The notes: generated by a model not told the origin, from the sequence alone. Counted from the stretch's first letter, positions 27,721-36,960 are shown. The stretch is 64,000 bases of DNA from Lysobacter capsici (GCF_018732085.1 NZ_CP076103.1:2356001-2420000), one strand, 5' to 3'. Numbers and translations: made by a program.

Positions 27721-28884
27721 ATGGCCCTGAATCCCTACGATCTGTTCGACGTCCGTTCCCTGCTCAGCGAAGAGGAGCGCGCCGTACAGGACACCGTCGC
27801 CCGTTTCACCGACGAGCGCGTGATCCCGATCATCGGCGATGCCTTCGACCAGGGCCGTTTCCCCAAGGAACTGGTGCCCGAGATCGCCGAACTGGGCCTG
27901 CTGGGCTCCTCGCTGCCTGAGAAGTACGGCTGCGCGGGCCTCAACGCGGTCAGCTACGGCCTGATCTGCCAGGAGCTCGAGCGTGGCGACAGCGGCATCC
28001 GCAGTTTCGTCAGCGTGCAGTCCTCGCTGTGCATGTATCCGATCTACGCCTACGGCACCGAGGAACAGCGCGAGCGCTGGCTGCCGGGCATGGCCCGCGG
28101 CCAGATCATCGGCTGCTTCGGCCTGACCGAGCCGCACGGCGGTTCCGATCCGGCCAACATGAAGACCAACGCCAAGAAGGACGGCGGCGACTGGGTCCTT
28201 AACGGTTCCAAGATGTGGATCACCAACGGCAACCTCGCCGACATCGCGATCGTCTGGGCGCAGACCGAGGACGGCATCCAGGGCTTCGTGGTCGAGAAGG
28301 GCATGCCCGGTTTCGCCGCCCAGGAGATCAAGCACAAGATGAGCCTGCGCGCGTCGGTGACCTCGTCGCTGTTCTTCGACAACGTGCGCGTGCCCGAAGC
28401 CAATCGCCTGCCGAACGTGAAAGGCCTCAAGGGCCCGCTGGGCTGCCTGACCCAGGCCCGCTACGGCATCACCTGGGGCCCGATCGGCGCGGCCATCGCC
28501 TGCCTGGACGAAGTGCTGGGCTACACCAAGGAACGCATCCTGTTCGATCGTCCGGTCGCGGCGACCCAGTCGGCGCAGATCAAGATGGCCGAGATGGCGC
28601 GCCGGATCACCCTGGCGCAGATGCTGGTGGTGCAGCTCGGCCGCCTGAAGGACGCCGGCACCATGCAGCCGACCCAGGTCAGCTTGGCGAAGTGGAACAA
28701 CTGCCGCATGGCCATCGACATCGCGCGCGAATGCCGCGATCTGCTCGGCGGCGCCGGCATCACCACCGAGCATGCGGCGATCCGTCATGCGCTGAATCTG
28801 GAATCGGTGATCACGTACGAAGGCACCGAGACGATTCACCAACTGGTGGTCGGGCGCGAGTTGACGGGGATCAACGCCTTTTAA
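27721..28884 (+). CDS. gcdH: Glutaryl-CoA dehydrogenase / acyl-CoA dehydrogenase
   Basis: FAD enzyme that oxidises and decarboxylates glutaryl-CoA to crotonyl-CoA in lysine and tryptophan breakdown. FAD and substrate motifs are FGLTEPHGGSDP and KMWITNG. The catalytic Glu is in VITYEGTETIHQLVVGRELT and the C terminus ends GINAF, as in glutaryl-CoA dehydrogenases. The arginine in SGIRSFVSVQSSL fits the carboxylate-binding residue that sets this group apart from simple acyl-CoA dehydrogenases. 387 residues. No neighbouring glutarate-pathway genes are seen. Confidence 0.9.
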   Translation: MALNPYDLFDVRSLLSEEERAVQDTVARFTDERVIPIIGDAFDQGRFPKELVPEIAELGLLGSSLPEKYGCAGLNAVSYGLICQELERGDSGIRSFVSVQSSLCMYPIYAYGTEEQRERWLPGMARGQIIGCFGLTEPHGGSDPANMKTNAKKDGGDWVLNGSKMWITNGNLADIAIVWAQTEDGIQGFVVEKGMPGFAAQEIKHKMSLRASVTSSLFFDNVRVPEANRLPNVKGLKGPLGCLTQARYGITWGPIGAAIACLDEVLGYTKERILFDRPVAATQSAQIKMAEMARRITLAQMLVVQLGRLKDAGTMQPTQVSLAKWNNCRMAIDIARECRDLLGGAGITTEHAAIRHALNLESVITYEGTETIHQLVVGRELTGINAF

Positions 28885-28913
28885 GTTTTGCTGCCGCAGG
28901 CAGCACCATCTTT

Positions 28914-29042
28914 CTTCTCCCGCTTGCGGGAGAAGGTGGCCCGAAGGGCCGGATGAGGGCACGCGCCAGGCAACGATATGCGCGGCAAGCGCAGTTTCGC
29001 GCGCCCTCACCCCAACCCCTCTCCCGCCAGCGGGAGAGGGGC
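28914..29042. repeat. Inverted repeat of the CTCCCGC...GCGGGAGA type
   Basis: Left arm CTTCTCCCGCTTGCGGGAGA with GATGAGGGC, right arm GCCCTCACCCC with CTCTCCCGCCAGCGGGAGAG. A known type of intergenic repeat in Xanthomonadaceae. Confidence 0.7.
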
Positions 29043-29096
29043 TTTCAAAGGCGGAGAGGGACTTCGAATGCGCAGCAGCAGGAGTACGCGACCGTG

Positions 29097-29651
29097 ATGA
29101 CGATTCCCGACATCCAACTGGAAACCCCGCGCCTGATCCTGCGTCCGCCGCGTCTGGAGGATTTCGACGCCTGGGCCGGATTCATGGCCGACGCCGAGCA
29201 CGTGCGCTACGTCGGCGGCGCGCAGCCGCGGCCGCTGGCCTGGCGCGCGATGATGTCAGTGATCGGCTCGTGGGCGGTGCAGGGCTTCGCGTTCTTCTCG
29301 GTGATCGAAAAGAGCAGCGGCCGCTGGATCGGCCGGCTCGGGCCCTGGTATCCGGAAGGCTGGCCCGGCACCGAAGTCGGCTGGGGCATCGTCGCTTCGG
29401 AAAACGGCAGGGGCTATGCGAGCGAGGGTTCGGCCGCGGCGATGCAGTGGGCGTTCGAGCACCTGGGCTGGCGCGAGATCATCCACACCATCGATCCGGA
29501 CAACCTGGGCTCCAAGGCCGTCGCCGCCAAGCTCGGCTCGCGCTATCTGCGTCAAGGGCGTTTCTTGCCGGAACCTTATACCGACAAGGAAGTCGAGGTA
29601 TGGGGCCAGACGGTCGAACAATGGCGCGCGCGGCGCGAGGCCGGAGCCTGA
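29097..29651 (+). CDS. GNAT family N-acetyltransferase (RimJ/RimL-like)
   Basis: Acetyl-CoA-dependent transferase with the RimJ-type opening LETPRLILRPPRLEDF and the acetyl-CoA pyrophosphate loop region GRGYASEGSAAAMQWAFE, followed by HTIDPDNLGSKAVAAKLG. 184 residues. Acceptor unknown. The ATG at 29097 starts the conserved strand; a GTG directly precedes it. The stop lies two bases before the glutathione transferase start, so the pair is co-transcribed. Confidence 0.87.
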   Translation: MTIPDIQLETPRLILRPPRLEDFDAWAGFMADAEHVRYVGGAQPRPLAWRAMMSVIGSWAVQGFAFFSVIEKSSGRWIGRLGPWYPEGWPGTEVGWGIVASENGRGYASEGSAAAMQWAFEHLGWREIIHTIDPDNLGSKAVAAKLGSRYLRQGRFLPEPYTDKEVEVWGQTVEQWRARREAGA

Positions 29652-29653
29652 CT

Positions 29654-30295
29654 GTGATCACCGTGCATGGCTTTTCCCCGTCGGGCAATTGCCACAAGCT
29701 GCGCCTGCTGCTGGAGCAGTTGGGCGAGCGCTATCGCTGGGTCGAAGTCGACAGCAGCCAGGGCCAGACCCGCACGCCGCAATTTCTCGCGCTCAATCCC
29801 AACGGCAAGGTGCCGGTGGTCGAGTTCGACGACGGCCGCACGCTCAGCGAATCCAACGCGATCCTGTATTACCTCGCCGACGGCAGCGAGTTCCTGCCCG
29901 CCGACCTGTGGCAGCGCGCGCAGGCGTTGAGCTGGATGAATTTCGAGCAGTACAGCCATGAGCCCTGCATCGCGGTGGCGCGTTTCATCGCCGGCTGGAC
30001 GCCGCTGGATTCGCCGCGCCGCGCCGAACTGCCGCGCTTGCGCGAACGCGGCCATCAGGCCCTGGCGGTGATGCAGCGGCATCTGCACGACAATCCCTGG
30101 TTCACCGGCGAACGCTACGGCATCGCCGATATCGCGCTGTTCGCCTACACCGATGTGGCCGAGCACGGCGGCATCGGTTTGTCTTCGTATCCGGCGGTGC
30201 AGGCCTGGCTGGCGCGCGTGCGCGCGACCCCCGGCTTCGTCGCCTTGCCCGAGCCCGATGCGCAGGCCGCGCAGCGGATCGCCCTCACGTCCTGA
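29654..30295 (+). CDS. Glutathione S-transferase family protein
   Basis: Thioredoxin-like N-terminal domain (HGFSPSGNCHKLRLLLEQLG, with NPNGKVPVVEFDDG as the cis-Pro glutathione site and SESNAILYYLA) joined to the helical C-terminal domain (FTGERYGIADIALFAYTDVA). 213 residues, usual length. It starts at GTG 29654, two bases after the acetyltransferase stop. The active-site residue is probably the Ser or Cys in SGNC. Its substrate is unknown. Confidence 0.88.
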   Translation: MITVHGFSPSGNCHKLRLLLEQLGERYRWVEVDSSQGQTRTPQFLALNPNGKVPVVEFDDGRTLSESNAILYYLADGSEFLPADLWQRAQALSWMNFEQYSHEPCIAVARFIAGWTPLDSPRRAELPRLRERGHQALAVMQRHLHDNPWFTGERYGIADIALFAYTDVAEHGGIGLSSYPAVQAWLARVRATPGFVALPEPDAQAAQRIALTS

Positions 30296-30342
30296 TCTTT
30301 CCTACCGATGAGCCGACCCGCATGCGGGCGGCGGAGCTTGCA

Positions 30343-32673
30343 ATGTCAGCGCAACCGCAGTCTTCGATCTTCAGCAGCGTGCCCAACTTCAATCCCGTCG
30401 CGAGCCCGATTCCGGCGCGCATGAAGGGCCTCAACCGGGCCGAGATCTGCGACGTCAATTTCGTCGAGTTCGTGCAGGCCTGGAACGGCCGCGCCGATGC
30501 GCGTCCGGCGGCGGACGAGGCCATTCTCGACGGCAGCGCGCTGGATGCGCGCGGCTTTCGCGAGTTGTTCGAATCGCAGTTGATCAGCCGCCACCTCGAT
30601 CTGATGGCGCGCGTGCTGCGGGTGCAGAACAAGGTCTTCTACACCATCGGTTCCAGCGGCCACGAAGGCAATGCGATGGTCGCGCGGCTCGCGCGCCACA
30701 CCGATCCGGCGTTCCTGCATTACCGCAGCGGCGGTTTCATGGCCGAGCGTTTCCGCAAGCTGCCCGGCATGGACCCGGTGATGGATTCGGCGCTGTCGTT
30801 CGCCGCGAGCAAGGACGACCCGGCCTCGGGCGGCCGTCACAAGGTGTGGGGCAGCAAGCCGTTGTGGGTGCTGCCGCAGACCTCGACCATCGCCTCGCAC
30901 CTGCCGAAAGCGCTGGGCACCGCCGTCGCCATCGAGACCGCGCGTCGCCTCGGCCACGTCATGCCGATCCCCGACGACAGCATCGCGATCTGTTCCTTCG
31001 GCGACGCCTCGGCCAATCACGCCACCGCGCAGACCGCGTTCAACGCCGCGGCCTGGACCGCGTACCAGAAGCTGCCCGCGCCGGTGCTGTTCGTGTGCGA
31101 GGACAACGGCATCGGCATCTCGGTGAAGACCCCGGGCGGCTGGATCGGCAATCGTTTCCGCACCATGGACGGGCTGGACTATTTCGCCGCCGACGGCCTC
31201 GACCTGGCCAACGGCTACGGCGATGTGCAGCGCGCGGTCGAGCATTGCCGTCGCACCCGCCGTCCGACCTTCCTGCACCTGCGCACCACCCGCATCATGG
31301 GCCACGCCGGTACCGATTTCGAAATCGAATGGCGTTCGGTCGAAGAGTTGTGCGCGGTCGAGGCCAGCGATCCGTTGCTGCGATCCGCGGCGATCGCGCT
31401 GGAATCGGGGCTGATGTCGAAGGCCGATGTGCTCGATCTGTACGAAGCCACGCGCAAGCGCTGCTTCGCCGCGGCCGAGGAGGCCGATCGCCGGCCCAAG
31501 CTCGACGATCTGGCTGAAGTGATCGCGCCGCTCGCGCCGTACACGCCCGCGGCCGTCGCGAAAGAAGCCGCGCGCGCCGATTACGCCGAGCGTCGCCTGG
31601 AAGTGTTCGGCGGCGAAGCCAAACTGCCGGAAAATCAGCCGCCGCGGCATCTGGCGATCCAGATCAACAACGCGCTGCACGATATCTTCGCCAAGTACCC
31701 CGAAACGCTGTTGTTCGGCGAAGACGTGGCCCAGAAGGGCGGCGTGTACACGGTGACCAAGGGGCTGCAGAAAGCCTTCGGCCCGCGCCGCGTGTTCAAC
31801 ACTTTGCTCGACGAAACCATGATCCTGGGCATGGCCCAGGGCTTCGCCAACGTCGGCCTGCTGCCGATTCCGGAAATCCAGTACCTGGCGTATTTCCACA
31901 ACGCCTGCGACCAGATTCGCGGCGAAGCGGCCTCGCTGCAGTTCTTCAGCAACAACCAGTACCGCAACCCGATGGTGGTGCGCATCGCCGGATTGGGCTA
32001 TCAGCGCGGCTTCGGCGGGCATTTCCACAACGACAACTCGATCACCGCGCTGCGCGATATTCCCGGCCTGGTGGTCGGTTGTCCCTCGCGCGGCGACGAT
32101 GCGGCGACGATGCTGCGCACGCTCACCGCGCTGGCCAAGGTCGACGGCCGGGTGGCGGTGCTGCTGGAGCCGATCGCGTTGTACATGACCAAGGACTTGT
32201 ACGAAGCCGGCGATGGTCGCTGGCTGACCCAATATCCGTCCGCCGATCAGGCGATGACGCTGGGCGAGGGACGCGCGTATCTGCCGGAAAGAGGCGGTGA
32301 CGGCGACGATCTGGTCATCTTCACCTATGGCAACGGCGTGCCGATGAGCCTGCGTGCGGCCCGGCAGATCGAACAGTCCCGTGGCTGGAAAGCGCGGGTG
32401 ATCGACCTGCGCTGGCTGGTGCCGCTCAACGACGCCTACATCGCGCAGCAGGCCACCAACGCCAAGCGCATCATCGTGGTCGACGAAGGCCGGCGCAGCG
32501 CCGGCGTGGGCGAGGGCGTGATCACCGCCTTGGCCGAGGCCGGATTTGGCGGCGTGCCGATGCAGCGCGTGGTCGGCGTGGACACCTACACCCCGCTGGC
32601 CGGCGCCGCGTTCCTGGTGATTCCGGGCGAGGACGACATCGTCCGCGCCGCCGACCTGCTGGCGAAGGACTGA
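30343..32673 (+). CDS. Fused alpha-beta E1 subunit of a branched-chain 2-oxoacid dehydrogenase
   Basis: Thiamine-diphosphate dehydrogenase with both E1 subunits in one chain. Residues about 1-370 are E1-alpha (KVFYTIGSSGHEGNA; thiamine site ICSFGDASANHATAQTAFN); residues about 400-776 are E1-beta (LLFGEDVAQKGGVYTVTKGL, FNTLLDETMILGMAQGFA, LRWLVPLND). It would decarboxylate a branched-chain or similar 2-oxoacid, but no E2 or E3 gene lies nearby. I prefer the ATG at 30343 because GGAG precedes it; an ATG at 30322 is also in frame. Seven bases separate it from asnB. Confidence 0.88.
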   Translation: MSAQPQSSIFSSVPNFNPVASPIPARMKGLNRAEICDVNFVEFVQAWNGRADARPAADEAILDGSALDARGFRELFESQLISRHLDLMARVLRVQNKVFYTIGSSGHEGNAMVARLARHTDPAFLHYRSGGFMAERFRKLPGMDPVMDSALSFAASKDDPASGGRHKVWGSKPLWVLPQTSTIASHLPKALGTAVAIETARRLGHVMPIPDDSIAICSFGDASANHATAQTAFNAAAWTAYQKLPAPVLFVCEDNGIGISVKTPGGWIGNRFRTMDGLDYFAADGLDLANGYGDVQRAVEHCRRTRRPTFLHLRTTRIMGHAGTDFEIEWRSVEELCAVEASDPLLRSAAIALESGLMSKADVLDLYEATRKRCFAAAEEADRRPKLDDLAEVIAPLAPYTPAAVAKEAARADYAERRLEVFGGEAKLPENQPPRHLAIQINNALHDIFAKYPETLLFGEDVAQKGGVYTVTKGLQKAFGPRRVFNTLLDETMILGMAQGFANVGLLPIPEIQYLAYFHNACDQIRGEAASLQFFSNNQYRNPMVVRIAGLGYQRGFGGHFHNDNSITALRDIPGLVVGCPSRGDDAATMLRTLTALAKVDGRVAVLLEPIALYMTKDLYEAGDGRWLTQYPSADQAMTLGEGRAYLPERGGDGDDLVIFTYGNGVPMSLRAARQIEQSRGWKARVIDLRWLVPLNDAYIAQQATNAKRIIVVDEGRRSAGVGEGVITALAEAGFGGVPMQRVVGVDTYTPLAGAAFLVIPGEDDIVRAADLLAKD

Positions 32674-32680
32674 GCCGGCC

Positions 32681-34672
32681 GTGTGCGGACTGGCCGGACT
32701 GCTGCGCCCGCACGCCGATCTCGATCGCGAGCATCTGCTCGCGATCGCCGCGTCGATGGGCGAGGCGATCCGCCATCGCGGCCCCGACGACGACGGCGTG
32801 TGGACCGACGCCGCGGCCGGGATCGCGCTCGCGCACCGGCGCCTGAGCATTCTCGATCTGTCGCCGCTGGGCCATCAGCCGATGGCCTCGGCCGACGAGC
32901 GCTATGTGATCGCCTACAACGGCGAGGTCTACAACTTCGCCGAGCTGCGCGACGAATTGCTCGAACTGGGCCACGCGTTTCGCGGTCACTCCGATACCGA
33001 AGTGCTGCTGGCGGCGATCGTGCAATGGGGCGTGCGCGACGCGATCGCGCGCTGCAACGGCATGTTCGCGATCGCCCTGTGGGACACCCGCGAACAGGCG
33101 CTGTGGCTGGTGCGCGACCGGGTCGGCAAGAAGCCGCTGTATTACGGCTGGGCCGGCGACACCCTGGTGTTCGGCTCCGAACTCAAGGCGTTGTGGCGGC
33201 ATCCGCAGTTCGACAACGGCGTCGACCGAAACGCGCTTGCGCTGTTGCTGCGCTACGACTACGTGCCGTCGCCGTACGCGATCCATGTCGACACCTTCAA
33301 GCTGATGCCCGGCGCGCTGCTGCGACTGGATGCGGCGACGGTCGCGCGCGGCGCGGCCGCGCACGATCCGGCGCGCGACCAGCAACGTTACTGGCACGCC
33401 GGCGAGCGCATGGCCGCGGCGATCGAGCGTCCGTTCGAAGGCGACCTGGATGCGGCCGAAAGCCGGCTCGACGATCTGCTGCGCGACGCGGTGGGTCTGC
33501 GCATGGTGGCCGACGTGCCGGTCGGCGTGTTCCTGTCCGGCGGCACCGACTCGTCGGTGGTGACCGCGCTGATGCAGGCGCTCAGTCCGACGCCGGTGCA
33601 GAGCTTCACCATCGGCTTCGAAGGCTCGCACCACGACGAAGCGCCGTTGGCCTTGCAGGTGGCGCGTCATCTGGGCACCACCCACACCGAGTTGTACGTC
33701 AGCGGCGCCGATGCGCTGGCGGTGGTGCCGCGGTTGCCGGCGATGTTCGACGAACCCTTCGCCGATGCCTCGCAGGTGCCGACCGCGCTGGTCTGCAAGC
33801 TGGCGCGCGGTCTGGTCACCGTGGCCTTGTCGGGCGACGGCGGCGACGAATTGTTCTTCGGCTACAAGCGCTACGAGCGCGCGCTGCGCAATCTGAAACT
33901 GTTGCAGCGCGTACCGGCGCCGATGCGACGCTGGCTCGCGCGGCATTCGCTGCAATCGGTCGCGCGCGGCCGGGGCGAAGCCTCGCGCGCCGGCGGTTTC
34001 GCCGCCTTCGCCGCGGAAATGGGCGCACGCGGGATCGGCGATGTGTACCGCAACCGGATCGTGCGCTGGCGTTTTCCCGAAGCCGCCGTGCCCGGCGCGG
34101 TGCTGCCGCCGACCTTGTACGACCAGGCCGAGCCGCTGCAAGGGCTGGGCACGCCGGCCGACGCGATGATGCTGGCCGACTACAGCGTGTACCTGCCCGA
34201 CGATCTGCTGTGCAAGGTCGATCGCGCCAGCATGGCGGTCGGCCTGGAAGCGCGCGCGCCGTTGCTGGACACCCACATCGCCGAATTCGCCTGGTCGCTG
34301 CCGCTGGCCTACAAGCGCGGCGACGGCGGCAGCAAGCACCTGCTCAAGCGCGTGCTGAAGCGCTATCTGCCCGATGCGATGGTCGATCGCGGCAAGCGCG
34401 GCTTCGGCGCGCCGGTATCGCAATGGCTGCGCGGCGATCTGCGCGACTGGGCCGACGCCTTGCTCGATCGGCAACGTCTGCGCGACGAAGGCTATTTCGA
34501 TGCCGATCTGGTGCATGGCCTGTGGCGCGCGTTCCTCGACGGCGAGAAGCGCTGGCATACGCATTTGTGGAACGTGCTGATGTTCCAGGCCTGGCACGAG
34601 CACTGGCGTGGTCAGCGCGATGCGGCGGGCGAGGCGATCGGGTTGTCGTCGAGCGGCGAGGGTGGGTTGTAG
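32681..34672 (+). CDS. asnB: Asparagine synthetase (glutamine-hydrolysing)
   Basis: Makes asparagine from aspartate, glutamine and ATP. The N-terminal glutaminase domain begins MCGLAGLL with the catalytic Cys2, and continues with RHRGPDDDG and YNGEVYNFAELR. The synthetase domain has the pyrophosphate loop VFLSGGTDSSVV and LSGDGGDELFFGY. 663 residues, close to the exosortase/capsule-type asparagine synthetases. The start must be GTG 32681, because the nucleophilic Cys has to be residue 2. It follows the E1 gene by seven bases, probably in one operon. Confidence 0.93.
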   Translation: MCGLAGLLRPHADLDREHLLAIAASMGEAIRHRGPDDDGVWTDAAAGIALAHRRLSILDLSPLGHQPMASADERYVIAYNGEVYNFAELRDELLELGHAFRGHSDTEVLLAAIVQWGVRDAIARCNGMFAIALWDTREQALWLVRDRVGKKPLYYGWAGDTLVFGSELKALWRHPQFDNGVDRNALALLLRYDYVPSPYAIHVDTFKLMPGALLRLDAATVARGAAAHDPARDQQRYWHAGERMAAAIERPFEGDLDAAESRLDDLLRDAVGLRMVADVPVGVFLSGGTDSSVVTALMQALSPTPVQSFTIGFEGSHHDEAPLALQVARHLGTTHTELYVSGADALAVVPRLPAMFDEPFADASQVPTALVCKLARGLVTVALSGDGGDELFFGYKRYERALRNLKLLQRVPAPMRRWLARHSLQSVARGRGEASRAGGFAAFAAEMGARGIGDVYRNRIVRWRFPEAAVPGAVLPPTLYDQAEPLQGLGTPADAMMLADYSVYLPDDLLCKVDRASMAVGLEARAPLLDTHIAEFAWSLPLAYKRGDGGSKHLLKRVLKRYLPDAMVDRGKRGFGAPVSQWLRGDLRDWADALLDRQRLRDEGYFDADLVHGLWRAFLDGEKRWHTHLWNVLMFQAWHEHWRGQRDAAGEAIGLSSSGEGGL

Positions 34673-34725
34673 CCCCGTCGAGGTCGCGCCGCTGTAGCTA
34701 ACGAGTGGCGGTTCGTTTACGGATG

Positions 34726-35292
34726 GTCCCTGCAGGAGCTGCGCAAGCTGCGACCGCGCAGCTTCCGGATCGCTTCGTCTCTGTTTGTGGTGTCGCGGTC
34801 GCGGCTCGCGCCGCTCCTACAACGAGCGGTGTAGGTGCGTATGCCCCTGTAGGAGTTGCGCAAGCTGCGACCACGCGGCTTCCGGATCGCTTCGTTACCG
34901 TTCGCGGTGTCGCGGTCGCGGCTCGCGCCGCTCCTACGAGAGGCAGCTTGTGTACGGATGGTCCCTGTAGGAGCTGCGCAAGCTGCGACCGCGCAGCTTC
35001 CGGATCGCTCCGTCGCTGTTCGTGGTGTCGCGGTCGCGGCTCGCGCCGCTCCTACAACGAGCGGTGTAGGTGCGTATGCCCCTGTAGGAGCTGCGCAAGC
35101 TGCGACCGCGCAGCTTCCGGATCGCTTCGTCGCTGTTCGTGGTGTCGCGATCGCGGCTCGCGCCGCTCCTACAACGAGCGGTGCAGGTGCGCATGCCCCT
35201 GTAGGAGCTGCGTGAGCTGCGACCACGCAGCGTCCGGATCGCTTCGTCGCCGTTCGTGATGTCGCGGTCGCGGCTCACGCCGCTCCTGCATG
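34726..35292. repeat. Tandem array of five REP pairs, about 118-bp period
   Basis: Five successive units each begin CTG(T/C)AGGAG(C/T)TGCG(C/T)(A/G)AGCTGCG and contain CTTCCGGATCGCTTCGT or a close variant. Each closes with the inverted arm CGCGGCTCGCGCCGCTCCTA. The spacers alternate between a TACGGATGGTCCC form and a TAGGTGCGTATGCCC form. It fills the space between the convergent asnB and ygfZ genes; no gene is credible in 34673-35311. Confidence 0.88.
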
Positions 35293-35311
35293 AGATAAGA
35301 CGCAACCAGAC

Positions 35312-36184
35312 TCAGCGCGCCAACCCGTCCAGCAGCGGCGTTTCCACCACCGCATGCCCATCGATGCTCGCCGCGGTTTCGCCGCGTTCCAGCGGCAGCA
35401 CCGCCAGCGCGAGATGGGTCGTGTCGTGATCCGCGCTCGCGGCGACCGTGCCCAGCACCGCCGCTTCGCCGCGTACTTCCGCGCCGGCGGCGACGGCCGC
35501 CGGGCTTTCGAACAACGCCAGGCCGCGCTTGGCCTTGCCGAGGAAATGCGTGCGCGCGACGATTTCCTGGCCCGGGTAGCAGCCCTTCTTGACGCTGAAG
35601 GCGCGCAGCCGTTCCAGCGAGAGCTGCTGCGGCGTCCATTGTTCGGCCTGGCTGGCCGGCAGACGCGGCAGGCCGTGGCGCAGGTCGGTCTGCGTCCACA
35701 GCGCCAGCGCGGCGGCATTTTCGGCCGCGGCCGGGCCGGCGTGGATGCGCACACTGCGCGGCGATTGCGCGCTGCCCAGGTCGATTTCGAGCCCGGACGC
35801 CTCGTCGCCGCCGATCGCGGCGTCGCGCGCCGAGGCCGGCGCGGCGAAACGTCCCTCGATCACAAGATCTTCACGCAGCCCGATCTGGACCTTGCTGCGA
35901 AACACGAACCGCTTCAAGGATTCGGCAAAGGCGGCCGCATCGGCGTCGGGCACGAGCAGCCAGATCCGCTGCTCAGACAGGCGCAGCAAGGCGAACAGCG
36001 CGATCACCCGGCCCTTGGGCGTCAGCCAGCCGTTCCATTGCCAGTGGCCGTCGGCCAGCGCCTTGACCTCGTTCATGAACTGCGAATGGGCAAAAGCGGC
36101 CGCATCGCGGCCTGCCAGGGCGATCAGTTGTTGACCGGACAGGGCGAATGCTTGTCCGTACAAGGCTTGCGGGTTGTCAGGCAT
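35312..36184 (-). CDS. ygfZ: YgfZ/GcvT-domain folate-binding protein
   Basis: Folate-dependent protein that supports the assembly or repair of iron-sulfur enzymes. The hallmark KGCYPGQEIVART motif is present in SVKKGCYPGQE, with the N-terminal LAGRDAAAFAHSQFMNEV. 290 residues, normal length. It is divergent from the succinate dehydrogenase locus, a major iron-sulfur client, with only about 30 bases between the starts. Confidence 0.92.
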   Translation of the reverse strand: MPDNPQALYGQAFALSGQQLIALAGRDAAAFAHSQFMNEVKALADGHWQWNGWLTPKGRVIALFALLRLSEQRIWLLVPDADAAAFAESLKRFVFRSKVQIGLREDLVIEGRFAAPASARDAAIGGDEASGLEIDLGSAQSPRSVRIHAGPAAAENAAALALWTQTDLRHGLPRLPASQAEQWTPQQLSLERLRAFSVKKGCYPGQEIVARTHFLGKAKRGLALFESPAAVAAGAEVRGEAAVLGTVAASADHDTTHLALAVLPLERGETAASIDGHAVVETPLLDGLAR

Positions 36185-36197
36185 GGGGGGCGGGACT

Positions 36198-36203
36198 TAA
36201 TAT
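36198..36203 (+). promoter_or_regulatory. Putative -10 box of the SDH locus
   Basis: TAATAT within the short AT-rich stretch ACTTAATATTTAACGC, about 12 bases before the SDHAF4-like start. A nearly leaderless transcript is implied. Confidence 0.4.
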
Positions 36204-36214
36204 TTAACGCTGTG

Positions 36215-36403
36215 ATGATAGGCGAAACCACCCCGGAAGCACGTTCGGACCTCGCGTCCGAGAACCCGGCGACTCCCGTTACCGAAACGGGAGGCCATTC
36301 GCCTTCCGCCAAGGACGCTCCGAAAGAGCACGGTGGTCGCGAGGGTCTCGAACCGACCCGCTACGGCGATTGGGAAAAGAACGGCCGCTGCATCGACTTC
36401 TAG
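36215..36403 (+). CDS. SDHAF4-like succinate dehydrogenase assembly factor (DUF1674)
   Basis: A 62-residue soluble protein. The C-terminal half, HGGREGLEPTRYGDWEKNGR followed by CIDF, is the DUF1674/SDHAF4 signature. In mitochondria SDHAF4 binds flavinylated SdhA and helps it dock on SdhB. The N-terminal half is acidic and probably disordered. Its place about 160 bases before sdhC fits that role well. The ATG at 36215 is adjacent to a GTG at 36212, and no Shine-Dalgarno is seen. The gene is easily missed because of its size. Confidence 0.85.
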   Translation: MIGETTPEARSDLASENPATPVTETGGHSPSAKDAPKEHGGREGLEPTRYGDWEKNGRCIDF

Positions 36404-36564
36404 TCCGGCTTGCATGATGTGTCTTGTATGAGCGTGCTTTGTACGAGGCGAGTCCTGCATGAGTGTCTAGATCCGATCCCCGGTCCCGCTTTTCAACACC
36501 CCCACCCAGCGCTCCCACGCTTCCCGCCACGCGGCGCCGCCGCCCAGCCGAGATTGCCACGCTA

Positions 36565-36960
36565 ATGGCGAACCGCGAACGACCCACGTCACCGCATCTG
36601 CAGGTATATCGCTGGCAGATACAGATGGTGACCTCGATCCTGCACCGGACCACCGGTGTAATCCTTTCCGTCGGCGCCCTGCTGATCGCCTGGGCGCTGC
36701 TCGCCCTGGCGGCCGGTCCGCAGGCCTGGGCGAGCTTCACCGCCTGCGCGCGCTCGGTCCCGGGCTTCATCGTCCTGTTCGGCTGGACCTGGGCCTTCGC
36801 CTATCACCTGATCAACGGCATCCGCCATCTGGTCCAGGACGCGGGCTACGCCTACAAGGTCGATACGTTCGTGCGCAACGGCTGGATCAGCGTCATCGGC
36901 AGCCTGGTGCTGACCGCGCTGATCTGGATCGTGGCGATGATGTCGCGAGGTGGCGCATGA
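36565..36960 (+). CDS. sdhC: Succinate dehydrogenase cytochrome b556 subunit
   Basis: Membrane anchor subunit of complex II with three helices. The quinone/heme region RPTSPHLQVYRW and SILHRTTGVIL is typical, and the second helix has the candidate heme ligand in WAFAYHLINGIRHLV. 131 residues. The ATG at 36565 opens the conserved MANRERPTSPH. The stop overlaps the sdhD start by four bases. Confidence 0.95.
   Translation: MANRERPTSPHLQVYRWQIQMVTSILHRTTGVILSVGALLIAWALLALAAGPQAWASFTACARSVPGFIVLFGWTWAFAYHLINGIRHLVQDAGYAYKVDTFVRNGWISVIGSLVLTALIWIVAMMSRGGA

Noticed and set aside
34726..35292. Regularly spaced repeats that resemble a CRISPR array
   Set aside because: The units are about 118 bases with palindromic REP arms, spacers are near-identical to each other, and no cas genes are present.
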